From Anaeramoeba flamelloides (Eukaryota; Metamonada; Anaeramoebidae), in contig JANTQA010000048.1 in the NCBI GenBank assembly GCA_027625915.1, positions 5,208,001 to 5,272,000 of the forward strand: DNA of 64,000 nt. The letters run 5' to 3'. Made by a program: the position numbers and the translations under genes. Of this stretch, positions 36,401 to 48,020 are shown one piece after another (position 1 is the first letter of the stretch; each line of letters opens with the position of its first letter). Below the pieces are notes generated by a model. The model worked only from the letters and a program-made list of their open reading frames with translations, had not been told where the DNA came from and did not search any database.

Positions 36401-39400
36401 TGGAAAAAAAAAATTATCCTTTAGTATTCAAGAACAACTAAAATTATCAAATCTGATTAATAATTCGCTTTTTAATTTATTAAATATATATAAAAGCCTG
36501 ATATTTTTTAAATTTAAAAAAAATAAAATCAAAAACTAAAAAAAAAAGTGAGTCACAATTTTTGAAATGAACATTATGGATTTTTTATTACCAAACTTTC
36601 AATGAAAAAAGGTTAACAAGAAGTTTTTTGCTAATAAATATATACGTTTTAAAAGACATTATGTAGTCTCAACTTTCTTAGTGTTTGTTTATATTTTCTA
36701 AGATCTTTTTTTTTTTCAACTTGGCTTTGGGTTACTTGCAAAAAAATAAAACAGAAATTGAAAAAATTAGAAAAACAAAAATTTTTGTAAAAAAAGAAAA
36801 AAAAAAAATTTAACCTTATTAAAAATAATGGCTTTACTAATTGAGAACAAATGATTCTGATCTAAAAATTGAAAAAATTAGAAAAAATGATTCTGATCTT
36901 GAAAATTGAAATTTTTTTTTGATAAGAATGTGGAGATAAAAACCAAATAAAACCACTTGCAATAACACTATCAAGTGAGCCAATATTTTTGAAAAATAGT
37001 TTAGTTCAAAATTATCTTATAAGAAAAATTTTAATAAAATAGGGTGCTTGAAATATTCCCGAAAATACCCGAAAATCGAAAATACTAGAAATTTTTTTAA
37101 CCACTTAAAAACACTTTTTCAAGAACTCCTAAAAAACCGTAGTGTTCAAAGATAAATATTTCTTCTCAAATAAAAATTTTATTTTAAGCGATTAGTATTT
37201 TTAAAAAAAAATGAAATCTTTGCAAGATCTTATAAAAAATTTTTTTTTGTAATTTGTGTTTTGACTTATGAAAAGGTTGAGTTAACCTCATTTAAACAAT
37301 TTGTTCTTTTGAGTCTTTTTTGAAATCCAAAATTCACATGTTTCCAATATAAAACAAAAAAGGTAACCTATTATTTAAATTCACAATTAAGTTAATTCTT
37401 GAAAATGGGAAAATATATTTTTTGTTTATTATTTCGGAAAGTCTTGATTTCGATTGAAAATTTTTTATAAATTTGGTTATTATTTTTTAATGATTAATAT
37501 TTAAATTCAAATCTTAGCCAATAAAACTAAATAAAGTATAGGTGATTTAATAAATGAATATTTGATAGAAGCTTAACAACAGTTTTCTCAATTAAATTGA
37601 GATCTATTAAGCAAAAATGTTTTATTCTTTAAGATTTTGAAAAGGTTGTTTTCTGGTTTTCAAAAAATGAAAAAAAATTAAAAAAAAAATTTTTTAACAA
37701 ATTGTTTGGTCTTATTCACAAGAATCATTATAATCATTAAAATCATTTTTATGACAAAAAAAAATTGATTTTGAATTTCTAGGATAAAATTAAAAAATTC
37801 ATAAATATCTTGAAGAAAATTTTATTTTGAAGAATCGAATTTTATCTTTGAATAAAAACAAAATGTCTTGGTAAATTTTTAAATGGCTTTAAAATTTTAA
37901 TGGTTATAACTATCCTTCTTAAAGCAATACAAATATTTTACAATCGGTTAATAAACCAATTTTTTTTGGTTAACCAAAAGAATTATCTCAATAAAAAGAA
38001 AAAAAAATTCTTTATATTAATATTACTGGTAACAAAAATAATTGTATTGTATAATAATGATCAAAATGACAATAAACAGGGTAAAAAACTTGTTATAATG
38101 TGAGAAATAAAATGAATTTAAATGTTTTCTTTTTCAGAAAAAATGATTGAAAAAATTTAATTGATCTCACGAAAAAAAATATTTTATTCTGGGTTTCTTA
38201 GTCGATCAGAATTTTTTGACACTTGACATATACAAAATTTGTAAGTAGAGAATATCACCAATAGCATATTTTAATATTTTGCCTTGTTGTTGTAGAGTAC
38301 TGATCCCTTAAGACAAAATATTTTTTTTTTGAATTTTCTTCCTTAAACCCTTTGAATATATTTGGGTATTTTTCAGGTGTATTTGAGTATGCTAGTACTT
38401 GTAAGTTTAGGTCAGTGTTGTGTTGTGTTTGGTATGAATTGTATTGGGTTTTGAAGGTCCTTGTTGGGTTAGTTTAAACCAATTTCTCCTCTGGAATGGG
38501 AAGGTTAAATCAGGTTTGGTTTGGGTAACTTGGGTAGGGTAGGCACAATGTGTGTATGTACGATTAGATATTACTGTGTTAATTTTGGATTGCATTTAAG
38601 ATTACAAATATTATGAGTAATGATAAACAATTAGAAACCGTCATTACAAAACATTTTTTCTCCTTAGTTAATACCATTTAGAAATGATAAGAAATGTAGC
38701 ATGCATCTAAGATACAGATTCCTTTCACAGAAAATGGATTGTATTATCTTTTTAAGGGTAGAAACATATTTATTACTTCAAAAGAAAGTTGAGTCAAGAG
38801 ATCTTGTTAAAATTGAAAATTTAGTATTTTTTTTACAAAAATTTGTCATTTGGTAAAACGATTTTTACTGTGATCCAAAATCCGAAATTTAACTTGAAAA
38901 GGTTCTAAAATCAAAATATCCCGGTTGTATTGCTCTAACCAAATCATTTTCAATCGTCATGTAGTTTACTTCAAGTGTATCCAATATAAACTAAGTTTCA
39001 AAATTCCCCACACAGTTAAAACAATTCAAACAATCACAATAATACAATTTCATTGAAATTGGAAATAAATTTGATTTTTTTCTAAAATAAGAAAATCATT
39101 TTTTCATCTTTTAGTTTTTTTGTTTGCATTTTATTTTTTGAATTACGTAATTTGTTTCGTTCGATCGATTCATTTTTTTTTGAACAGTTGATATTATGTT
39201 CAAGTTGATTTGTTCAAAATAGAAGAATTCAAATAAAATTAGTTGAAAGGTATCGAACCATTTGATCTATCAATATTCCGAATAGAATTTAAACAAATTT
39301 AACTAATGTATTTTTTTGTTTTGCTCTCTCAAATTTTTTGAAACACCCTTGATTTATTATTATTAATAATTATTTATTTTTTGTTTTTGCGAGTATTGTA

Positions 39401-42400
39401 ATTTATAAATAATTGTTAACATTTCAATTAGTGAATGGTTCTAATTTGGTATTTCTTCGGGAATTGATTAGATAAAATTTTTTATTTTTGTCAAAACTTG
39501 AATTTTGGTGTGTTAAATATTTTGAATTGGAGTTCACTTGGAAATAATTCGGATAGACTCAGCAGCAACAAACAAGAAAAAAAAAATCAATAGATTTTAA
39601 ATTTCTGGTTTTTGGATTTGAAAGTTATTTCGACAATTTGATAATAAATTTTTTCATTCAATATCCTCAAAAATTCAAAAATTTGAAATATTTTAACTTT
39701 CCTTTAATTAACATTCTTTTAAATCATTTTTATTGGTTAAGGTATTGTATTTCAACATTCATGAAGCATAAAAATATGAATAATACTTAATTCACAAGCC
39801 ACAATTATGGTTATTTGTTCAGTTACCTTTTTATATTCCTTCCAAACAAAAATATGATTTTTTAGAGACAGGGTTGATCGTCATAATAACTACATAGATT
39901 AGTCTTATTCCATTTCCTAATTGGTCATTTGTATAAGAAGGTAGCTTATTGAAAATCATCTACTTTCTCGAAAAAATGGGCAGTTAATTTATGTTTGATA
40001 AATTCTTATTGAATTTTAATAACCAAAAAAAATGGGGCAAAATTTAAAAAAAAATTTGAAAAATAATTTTTTGAAAAAACTAAATCCTAATTTTGTTTTT
40101 TGATTTCTGAAAAATTTTTTTTGATTTTCAAATTTCTGTTTCTTCCTCAAACATTTTTAGTATATTATGAAATCATATTTTTTGCTATTAGAAACCCCAA
40201 GTTTTTTGAAAAGTAACCACTGACGTTGGGGTACATCAGAAAAGTTTTATGGTTTTTGGGAAAATGACAAATTTAGTAAAAAAAAAAACTTATTAAGATC
40301 TCAAAACTCAACATTCTTTTAAGTCAGTAGATGTGTTTTTAGTCTTAAAAGTAATCTTCTACTGGTAATAAAATCCGGATAGTTCTTAAAAAACACTATA
40401 GTAATATTCTATCAAATTATGGAAAAATTAAGTTCGCTACACTACAAGGAAAAAATGAATTCTGAAAATTCAAGTTAGCCAAAACTACATATTGGGTTTC
40501 AGTTAGACATCTTTTTATTAATTATTTTTTCAAATTTATGTAAATTTTATGTAATTCAAAAAAGATAGCTATTGAACTCATTAAGATTCGAATACCGCCC
40601 CTTTTTCAAAATTACCAACTTTTTTAAAAAAAACACCTATTTTTGGGGGATTTTTTTTCAAAATTAGTTACAACGAATGAATTTTTGATTGAACATTAAG
40701 TAAGAAAAAAGAATAAATGTGAAAGCAATTTGAAGAAAAAAACAGGGAATATAAACTCTTTTTCTAACAAAAGAGCACACCTCCCAAATCATCAATACTA
40801 TTGAATTTGATTGTTTTTAAGATAATTTCATCTTGGTGATTTTCATTTTAATTATTCATTTTTTCATTTTTTGTTTTTTTATTTATGGATATTGAACAGT
40901 GGAATGTGAAAAAAACAAGATAAGAAGAAATAGATTTGGAAATAATCTGACAGTGTAAAAATGGAAACAGCTTAAGTTTGATTTCGGATGAGCTAGATAT
41001 AGGAATTAAGAAGACAATTATTGGATTGATGTCTGAAACAAAGAAAAAAGAAAATATTAAAAAAAAAAAATTCCAACAAAATACCCAAATAAATTGTGGC
41101 TTTATATTGAATATGAGACTTTAAAGAGCAAAATTTTGAAGTGTAAAAAGTTATCAATAAAATGTAAAGAGCTTTTCCCCAATCCACCTTATTCAAAAGT
41201 TTTATTGTTTTTTTATTATCCCCCACAATTTATAAAACGAGATTTCTTATTTCAAATAAAAGGGCAAATCAATTTTTAAAAATATTTAGTTTTAATTTTT
41301 ATTGTTTTGTTTTAATGAGTTTTAAATATTCGTTTGAGGGTTTTTTTTTATGTTTTAAAGAGTTTCTTATATTTTAGAATGGCACTAGAATTAATTTGAT
41401 TCAATTATGAATAATTCTTGAAATTTTATGTGCTCTTTTATTTGAAATGGGGTTTATATAAAAACTCAAACATGATTAAAAATAAAATGATATAAAATAT
41501 TCCAAAAACAGATAAAAAATCAGTTTTTCAATTTAATTTAGCGATATCTTTTGAAAGAAATATTTGCATTTTATTTTAAAATTGAAAAAATATGATTCTT
41601 TTTAGACTACTGATAAATTCTAATAAATTTCAAAAAATTTTTAGTTCAATTTCGATTTTAACAAATCTTCAAACTGTTTCTTATCAAACATTCACTGACA
41701 AAGAGTATTTTGAAGAACAACTAAATTTTTAGAGTTTCCTATCACTTGGCTTCATAAAATAACTTTATCCAATGTTGAGCAGAAAAATTTCAAAAAGGAA
41801 AATAAAGTAAAAATTTTCAAACATTAATTGCAATTTATCAGTATTAAAAAAATAGCTGAAAATAATCTCTCCACTAAGTTAAATAAAAAATTTCCAATTA
41901 AAAATGATTAAAATATTAACCGAAAATTTTCATTTTTTTTTCAATTCCTATTAATATCTATTAAAGTTGTAAACCTCATTGAAAATTGTTATGTATAATA
42001 ATGTTTATTATATGAGTGTATTTCAAAAATACAAAATTTGGAGATTTTTTTTTGAAAAAATTTTTCGAGTTATATAACATTTTCCAATTAATAAATGAAA
42101 ATTCTTTATTTCCATTTCCCAAATATTTCACTGACTATTAGTTGAAAAAATTCCAGATCTTCACAAAAATCAATCCAAAATGAAAATCGGAGAGATTAAA
42201 TTTGGTTCTTCCTTGTTACAGGACTTTTGAGATCAAATTTAAATTTTTTGAACTTGAATTTAACAGTATTTTAAAATCTTGTTAGATGGAGCACGTCTTG
42301 TTAAAGAATTATCGAAACACCAACAAGAGGTATTCATAAAAAAAGTGTTTTATTTTTACACTTTTCCTGAAATTCAATATATTTGATCCATTCATTGAGC

Positions 42401-43753
42401 TAATCATTTTGTGTTCAAAAGGATATTTAAACAAAATTCAAATCATTTAATTAAAACTACACAGTTTTTGAAAAATTCTTGAAATCGGTACTATGAAGAA
42501 TTTCATTTTTCTAGTAAAATTCCCCAAAAAAAAAAAAAAAAAAAAAGGTTTTCTTTTTAAAAAAAATAACTTTTGTAAAGCGCCAATTTTTACACAGTCC
42601 AAAAGAATTTGATAATTTTTTTTTCTTCAAATTAAATAAAAAGGAGAATGGAGTTAAATCCAAAAGAAGAATAATTACGTTTGTTTTGCACATATAATTT
42701 TTTTAATTGGAGATCTTAGAGAAGTTTTGTTCTTTGAGAGTATTTCTTTTGAAGTATTTTTTTTTATATCCCAAACTTTGGCATGCCCATTTTTCGAACC
42801 AGCTATAAAAAAATTTTTATTTGAGGTCCAAGTCATACATGCTAATCTGCTCTTGGTTTTAAAATAATGTAAAACCTTGTCTTCTTTCATTGAATAGTAA
42901 ACCATAACTCCGCTTGAAAATCCTAACATTAAATTTTCTTGAGATTCAAGATTTGGCTCGATACTAACCAACGAATCATTTTTTTTCATTAATTTTTTGA
43001 GTCCTTGATCTTTTTCGAATAATTCGTCATAATATAATCTAAACCTGATTTTGTAGTCTTCCAAATTTAAACAATAAAAAGTTCCACTTGAAGATCCAAA
43101 CAAGACATAAGGGAAATCATAAACTGTTTTCAGGCTTGTGATCCTTTTATTTTTTTTAATTGTTTTTGAAAAGAAAAGAAAAAAAAGAAAAAAGAAGTAA
43201 TAAAGGGTGGGGTTTGAAATAAATAAAGCTGATTTTAATTGAAACATTTGTTTGGATTTTTCAGGTAGGTGTTTGTTTGTTTTTTTTTTTATGTTATTTG
43301 TTTGTGGTAAAGGAAAAACAAATTTCGATCAAAACAAAGAAAAGATCTTTTTTTTTTTTCTTTTGTATTCCCCAAAAGACTCACAAATTTCAGTTTTTTT
43401 CCTTTAGAAATTAGAAAAAAAAAAAAAAATTAATTTGTTTACTTTTCTTCAATAGTAATTGTTTTATTGAGTTCAAAAACAAGTCTAAAAACCCAGAAAT
43501 TAATTTGAGAGGAATTTTTTGAATGGGTGATTGAAACAATTATTCCTTGGTTCACAAGAAAATCCAGAAATTGGATTGGATTTTTCGATTTTGCATTCGT
43601 AAACATATATTCAATACCAACCTTGCCTAATATTTTAATATCACCTGTTTTATTGCCAATTGCTAATAAAGACTGAAGTGGATCATATGATAAAGTTGTT
43701 GAATTTGCAGGAATTAAATGATGGGTTGATGGTTGAATTTTTATTTTGCTCAT
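30442..43753 (-). CDS. Tomosyn/Lgl-family WD40 protein with C-terminal R-SNARE motif (three exons)
   Basis: Proposed exons, in transcript order: 43753-43443, 43143-42679 and 32959-30442 (1,097 residues, phase 2 at both joins). Exon 1 reads like the first blade of tomosyn (YDPLQSLLAIGNKTGDIKI). Exon 2 continues the first propeller (GSKNGHAKVWDIKK). Exon 3 resumes exactly where tomosyns have FIILSGG (here IYILGG) and runs through the second propeller. It ends with a DREELFG motif (about 1024-1030) and an R-SNARE coiled coil (about 1052-1097) with the zero-layer Arg in LNERGEKI. Tomosyns and yeast Sro7 regulate exocytosis by binding syntaxin-type Q-SNAREs. There is no transmembrane segment, as expected. 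Two K/E-rich low-complexity inserts (KEKEKE, about residues 525-550 and 650-725) enlarge loops. Intron 1 is 299 bp and intron 2 is 9,719 bp. Alternative: the two halves are separate genes, but phase and contiguous homology argue against this. Confidence 0.88.
33202..34695. mobile_element. ~1.5-kb element with CCCTTAGCACCCC terminal inverted repeats
   Basis: The left end is CCCTTAGCACCCCAAAT and the right end the complement GGGGTGCTAAGGG. Both are embedded in ATATAT, so any target duplication is hidden. A third, internal direct copy of the end sequence (CCCTTTGCACCACAAAATTG) lies near 33530. Only a short frame (33775-34005) lies inside, without recognisable transposase features. Confidence 0.7.
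35766..36110. repeat. Dispersed repeat; copies at 54553-54900 and, inverted, 63720-63945
   Basis: Shares AAGTAAAGAAGAAGTAA, AAATATATTATTCTA and an AAACAAATGATTT-like segment with 54553-54780. Its CAGTTTCATATAAACTGGTGG segment (spelled with variations) recurs in reverse complement near 63820-63850. Three copies in 64 kb indicate a common family. Confidence 0.7.
36290..37000. repeat. Partial copy of the 24160-26515 element
   Basis: Matches 25380-25870 directly (landmarks: ATTAATAATT then CTTTTT..., AAAAAGTGAGTCA-like, and the 'tatga...aacggtaa.aagaag' series), and then the arm sequence with a TGAGCCAATATTTTTGAAAA-like end. Only the central part and one arm are present. Confidence 0.55.
37194..38311. 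mobile_element. Probable TTAA-ended element of the GGGATTAG type
   Basis: Left end TTAAGCGATTAGTA, right end TACTGATCCCTTAA. The ends are imperfect but agree with the family at 27922-28672 and 18117-18496. The internal sequence carries no protein-like frame apart from a 67-codon A/T-driven one. It appears to sit between the two halves of a larger repeat (36290-37000 and 38990-39545) that are closer together at 25380-27520. Confidence 0.5.
38380..38600. other. GT-rich island
   Basis: A stretch rich in G and T on the plus strand (GTGTTGTGTTGTGTTTGG, GGGTAACTTGGGTAGGGTAGG and similar) within A/T-rich intron DNA. A 62-codon minus-strand frame crosses it but looks like a composition artefact. The island has no recognised function. 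Confidence 0.5.
38990..39545. repeat. Direct copy of the 26960-27520 repeat
   Basis: Long direct similarity with indels; the best-kept parts are ATCACAATAATACAATTTCA, AATAAAATTAGTTGA and TGGTTCTAATTTGGTATTTC. It lies in the 9.7-kb intron. Confidence 0.8.
43144..43442 (-). other. 299-bp intron 1 of the tomosyn-like gene
   Basis: Donor GTAAAC, acceptor AAAAG before GATCACAAGCC. The splice restores the peptide IEEK-ITSLKTVYDFPYVLFG, which follows tomosyn. The acceptor lacks the T of the usual TAG, so a nearby AG could be used instead. Confidence 0.75.
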
Positions 43754-46700
43754 GACAAAAAAAAATTGAGATTAAAAATAAAGAGGAAAAAAATGATTTT
43801 AAAGGTCTCGAAAAAATCTGAAAAAAAGCAAAACACATTTATACATTTAAAAACCTGACCGAAAATGATGAAAAAGATCACGAAAGTTGAAGAAGTATAA
43901 ATTTATGTACAAAGAATAATTCATTCTTTTATTATCAACCAAACCAAGTAAAACAATTTATAGTTCAGGAAAAAACTTGAAAAAGTTTTTTATTGTGAAT
44001 TTTACTGAAAAGGAAAAGTAAAATCAATTAATAAAAGAAATAAATTAACTTGAAAGAATAATGTATTATATTATTATCAATCTAAACGGACAAAATCAAT
44101 TTATAACTCCTTATTTTACAAAAATCAAAAAGTAGTTTTGGAGATCTCATAAATAATGAATTTTTTCGTCATTTTTTTTCGGATAATTGATCAACCAAAG
44201 AAAAATCCAATATGACAAAAGATAATATAAAAAAAACTATTATTGTGTACAGTCCTCCATTTTGATATTTGATCATTTATTAGATTTATTCATTAATTGA
44301 TCTTTTTTTTCATTCTCTTGTAATATTCCAAATTGAAAATTGTATTGAACTGATAATCCTGTTTCACTTTTTTCTATAAATCTTTAGAGCTTTTTTTCAT
44401 TATACAGTCATTCCTACTTTTAAGGAATAAAATTTGAATGAAATTTAAGATTAAAAATTCAAAATTTGAGCTTATAAGGTTTTTATTCAAGGAAAATAAA
44501 TCGAATTGAAAAAAAATCATGAAAATATTCCATGATTTGTAGATTTTTTGCTTAAAAGTTAATATCACCATTGGTGTAATATAATTGAAGTTTTTTGTGA
44601 TTATTTGTAAATAATATTAGTGATATATCGTTCACATGATTCTAAAAATCTATTATAAATAAAATTGCTTTAAAATTATTGCATTTTTTACTAATGATCA
44701 ATATAAAAAATTTTTCATTTTGAAATTTTTTTTTTTGATTCATTATTCAAATCTAAAATTTGTAAATAATATAATAATAATAATATTCAGCCTTTAATAA
44801 TTCTTATTTAGAACTTCCAAAAGTAATTATTTTTTCTTAGTTTTTAATTTGTGGTTTTGAGTATTGAAAAAAATACCTGGAATGACAATAACCCCTGAAA
44901 AGATTTTTTATTATCAATATTAGAAAAATTGATTAAAAAATCACAGATATTTAGAATTGGGTCCTTTTTATTATTAAACAATTTTATTAAGAACTCAGGA
45001 ATAAACTTAAAAAAAAATTATTAAAGTGGAAGTGTCTACATGTACTCATTTTCTTGTTGATAATCAAAAGTAAATCTACATATTTTCAAAAAATAATCGA
45101 GTTTTATTGAGGTTAAATAGAGTTTGAAAAATGAAATGTTTTATTCTTTTTTTTTGATTGAATATTGTTCTGAAAAAGTTTAATTTCATCAATCATTATT
45201 CTAATAAGTGAATGAGTTAAAATTTCCAAATTTTGATTCTTAAAAAAAAACGGATTTGATTTTAACTCTTTTAATTTATATAACAATTTTACTAATATTA
45301 AAAATTAAAAATCTTTTCAGGGGTGATTTTAATCTCAGGTATTTTTTTCAATACTATATTCGAAAATTATCAACTTTAAAAGCTAACAAGTTGTTTTTTT
45401 TTATTATTATTTTTTTTATAAATCTAATTGTTACATCAATAAATTTCTCAAATCTCATCAATAATTTCTCAAAAGAAACTATTTGTTTAATTTTTTTTTC
45501 TCAATTTATCTACATTCTTTGCAATAAATTGAAGAAAGATATTTTTCAACTTTGAACCTCTGAATATTGATTATTGGGTCGTCTAAATTTTGTCGAAATG
45601 TAAATTATTTTACTGAAATACTTTATTCTTCTATCAAATAGAAGAATTATTATTTATTAATGGTACCAACAACTAGGAAATTCCACTAATCGTTTTTTTA
45701 GAGAAATTTCAATCATCAAGAACTAATAAATTTAAATTAATGGCAACACATGACACCTTTATACTTCTCTTTTATAAATATTACTCTTTTTAGATGCAAA
45801 AAAATTACAAATTAAGGAATATTTTCATGATTATTTTTCAATTCGATTTATTTTCCTTGAATAAAAACCTTGAGCTGAAATTTTGAATTTTTAATCTTAA
45901 ATTTCATTCAAATTTTATTCATTGAATGTGGAACTTGGTACATCATTAACAATAAAGACTCTATATCTTTAGTAACCACATCAGATGATAAAAAATCCAT
46001 TTTCAAAAAAGTGGAGTAAATTTATTATAAAATATCTTTCTTAAATGAAATACAGAAAAAACTATTTAAAGATACAAAATCATTAGCACCCATTTATTGG
46101 TACTTGTTAAGTATTAAATTTGTATTTCAGTATGTTGTTACATAAATAAAAGATATTAAATTTGTCTGATCCATTTTTTATCTGATATTTTTTTGGGCGT
46201 CAAAAGTGCAATTTATGATTTTCTTTTTGATAGTAAATAATAGTTTATAAACTTCTTTAATCCTAAAAAAAAAAAAAATTCAATCAAAAAGAAAACATAT
46301 AACTCCGTTTTGTAGTTTAAAAAATAATTTTTTATCTTTCCGTATTTCAATTTTTTTTTTGAAATTGTCTTTATACTAATAAATACAAAAAAAGGTTAAA
46401 AAATTTTCATTTCACTTTCCCTTTTTTCAAAGATTTCACATCGCCTTAAACAAAGAATTTATTGGTTTAATCGTAAATAAAGTTTGAAAAATCAATTGAT
46501 CTTGAAAATTTCTTTGTAATGAAATGTTTCGAAAATGGGAGTTATCAAACTTTTGTAAAAGGGAAATTGTAATAAAAAGTTTTTGGTATTTTTTGGAATT
46601 TATCAGTATTGTTTTTTCAAAAAAGAATTGTTACTTTATTTTGAATTTTTTGGAAATATTATAATTAAAATATTTTGAAATAAATACCATAGAAATTGAT

Positions 46701-48020
46701 TCAATTGGTATTAATAAATATCTTAATTTACTATTGCCAATAAACGAATACCTCTACAATCAGAAATGATTTTTTTTATGAAATGTTCAAAAAAAAATAC
46801 CCTGCTTTTCCTCAAATACCTTGTAAATCAGAATCTATTGAAAAAAATAGTAATTATGGTAAAAAAAGGGGTTTACAAATATTATACATGATAATAACAA
46901 TATAAATAAAAAGAAAAAGCCAAAAGAAAATCTAAAAATAAAAAAAAAATTTTTTTTTCAATAGTTTGCCTTAATCAATTTTATTTAAACTGAAAAGAAT
47001 GATTATAAAGGAAAAACAACCAATAGTGTTTTGTTCATGATTTGAACCCCAAAAAGGAAGTATAAGTAACTGAAAAATGAAAAAGTAAAAACCCAGAATG
47101 TGAAGGGCTAAAAAAAAAAAAAAAAAGATCAAAAAGAAAAAAAGAAAGCAATAAAATCAAATAAATTTATCATACCAAGTGAGCTTTCCTGAGTAATTAT
47201 CAAAACAAACTAAATATTTCAAAAGTTTTTTGGTTGTAATGATTGCTGTATACTGAATTAAGCCAATATTATTCGAATTTTTTTATTATTTTAAAACAAT
47301 TGCCTGTTATTATTACATCTAAATTTCTTTTTCTTTTTTAGTTTATCTTTATTTTCAATTTTGTATCAACTTTTACACCATTTATCTATATAATTATCGA
47401 TTACTAATTATAGCTTTGTTTTTTATCTTTTAATTTTCCTACCATATACAAATAATATCTTACTTTCGTAGTTTCATCTTCTCTATTGGCCCTTTTCCGG
47501 ATTTTTATTTTGAACGATAGTCTATCATTTGATTTCTAACACTGCTAATGTTATCAATCAAAGGATAAAAATCATTAAATAAAGTTTACTGGTTTTAGTA
47601 AACAGGGTGTTCACTTTTAGAAATTATCACTCCTTAGATTCAATTTAAAAAAAATAAAAAAATCAATTATTTTAAAAATAAACTAAAAAATTATTTATAT
47701 ATTTATTTATTTATAAATAATTAATTATCCAAACATATTTATTTAAACATTTAAGAATATTTAAATGGTGTTAACTCATGTAAGGAAAATAATTGTTTTT
47801 ATTTTCAATTAAGAAATAATTATGAAACAAAAAGGTAATAAAAAAAAAAAAAAGCAAACACATTCAGCATCAATTATATAAAAAAAATTTAAATACCAAA
47901 ATCTAAAAATTTATATCCATAAATATTTTTATATATAATAATCATAAGAAGAGATTTAAAGATTTTTTTTCTATATAATTTTTAAAAAAACCACATCTCT
48001 GCAATAAAAAAATCAAAAAA
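43754..48020. other. Gene-free interval with a nested transposon pair
   Basis: Between the start of the tomosyn-like gene and the end of the SH3-PH gene. No supported coding sequence; the frame at 45256-45555 lies inside a repeat element and is A/T-driven. The tomosyn promoter should be within a few hundred bases right of 43753. Confidence 0.55.
44405..45938. mobile_element. Diverged CAGTCA-type MITE carrying an inserted GGGATTAG-type element
   Basis: The outer arms 44405-44550 and about 45796-45938 are reverse complements; the left one begins CAGTCATTCC beside TA. They share AAATTTGAATGAAATTTAAG-like and GGAATATTTTCATGA-like cores. The inner 44552-45795 segment begins TTAAAAGTTAATATCACCAT and contains AAATCTATTATAAAT and TGCATTTTTTACTAATGATC, which match 27922-28672. 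So a TTAA-type element appears to sit within a TA-type MITE. Confidence 0.6.

Larger units (their letters stand above)
32960..42678 (-). other. 9.7-kb intron of the tomosyn-like gene
   Basis: On the minus strand it begins GTAATT after ...CAAAC and ends TATAG before AAGGAAAATTTC. The phase on both sides is 2, and the joined peptide (ICAKQT-RKISEIYILGG) matches tomosyn alignment without a gap. It contains no coding exon that I can see, but at least four repeat elements, listed separately. It is about three times the length of the coding sequence it interrupts. Confidence 0.75.

Noticed and set aside
40993-41279. Overlapping plus and minus frames in the tomosyn intron
   Set aside because: Neither has a recognisable domain, both are short and A/T-driven, and no splice-phase link to the host gene was found.
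45256-45555. 99-codon hydrophobic plus-strand frame, possible membrane protein
   Set aside because: It lies within a nested mobile element, and the hydrophobicity follows from T-rich composition; no motif seen.
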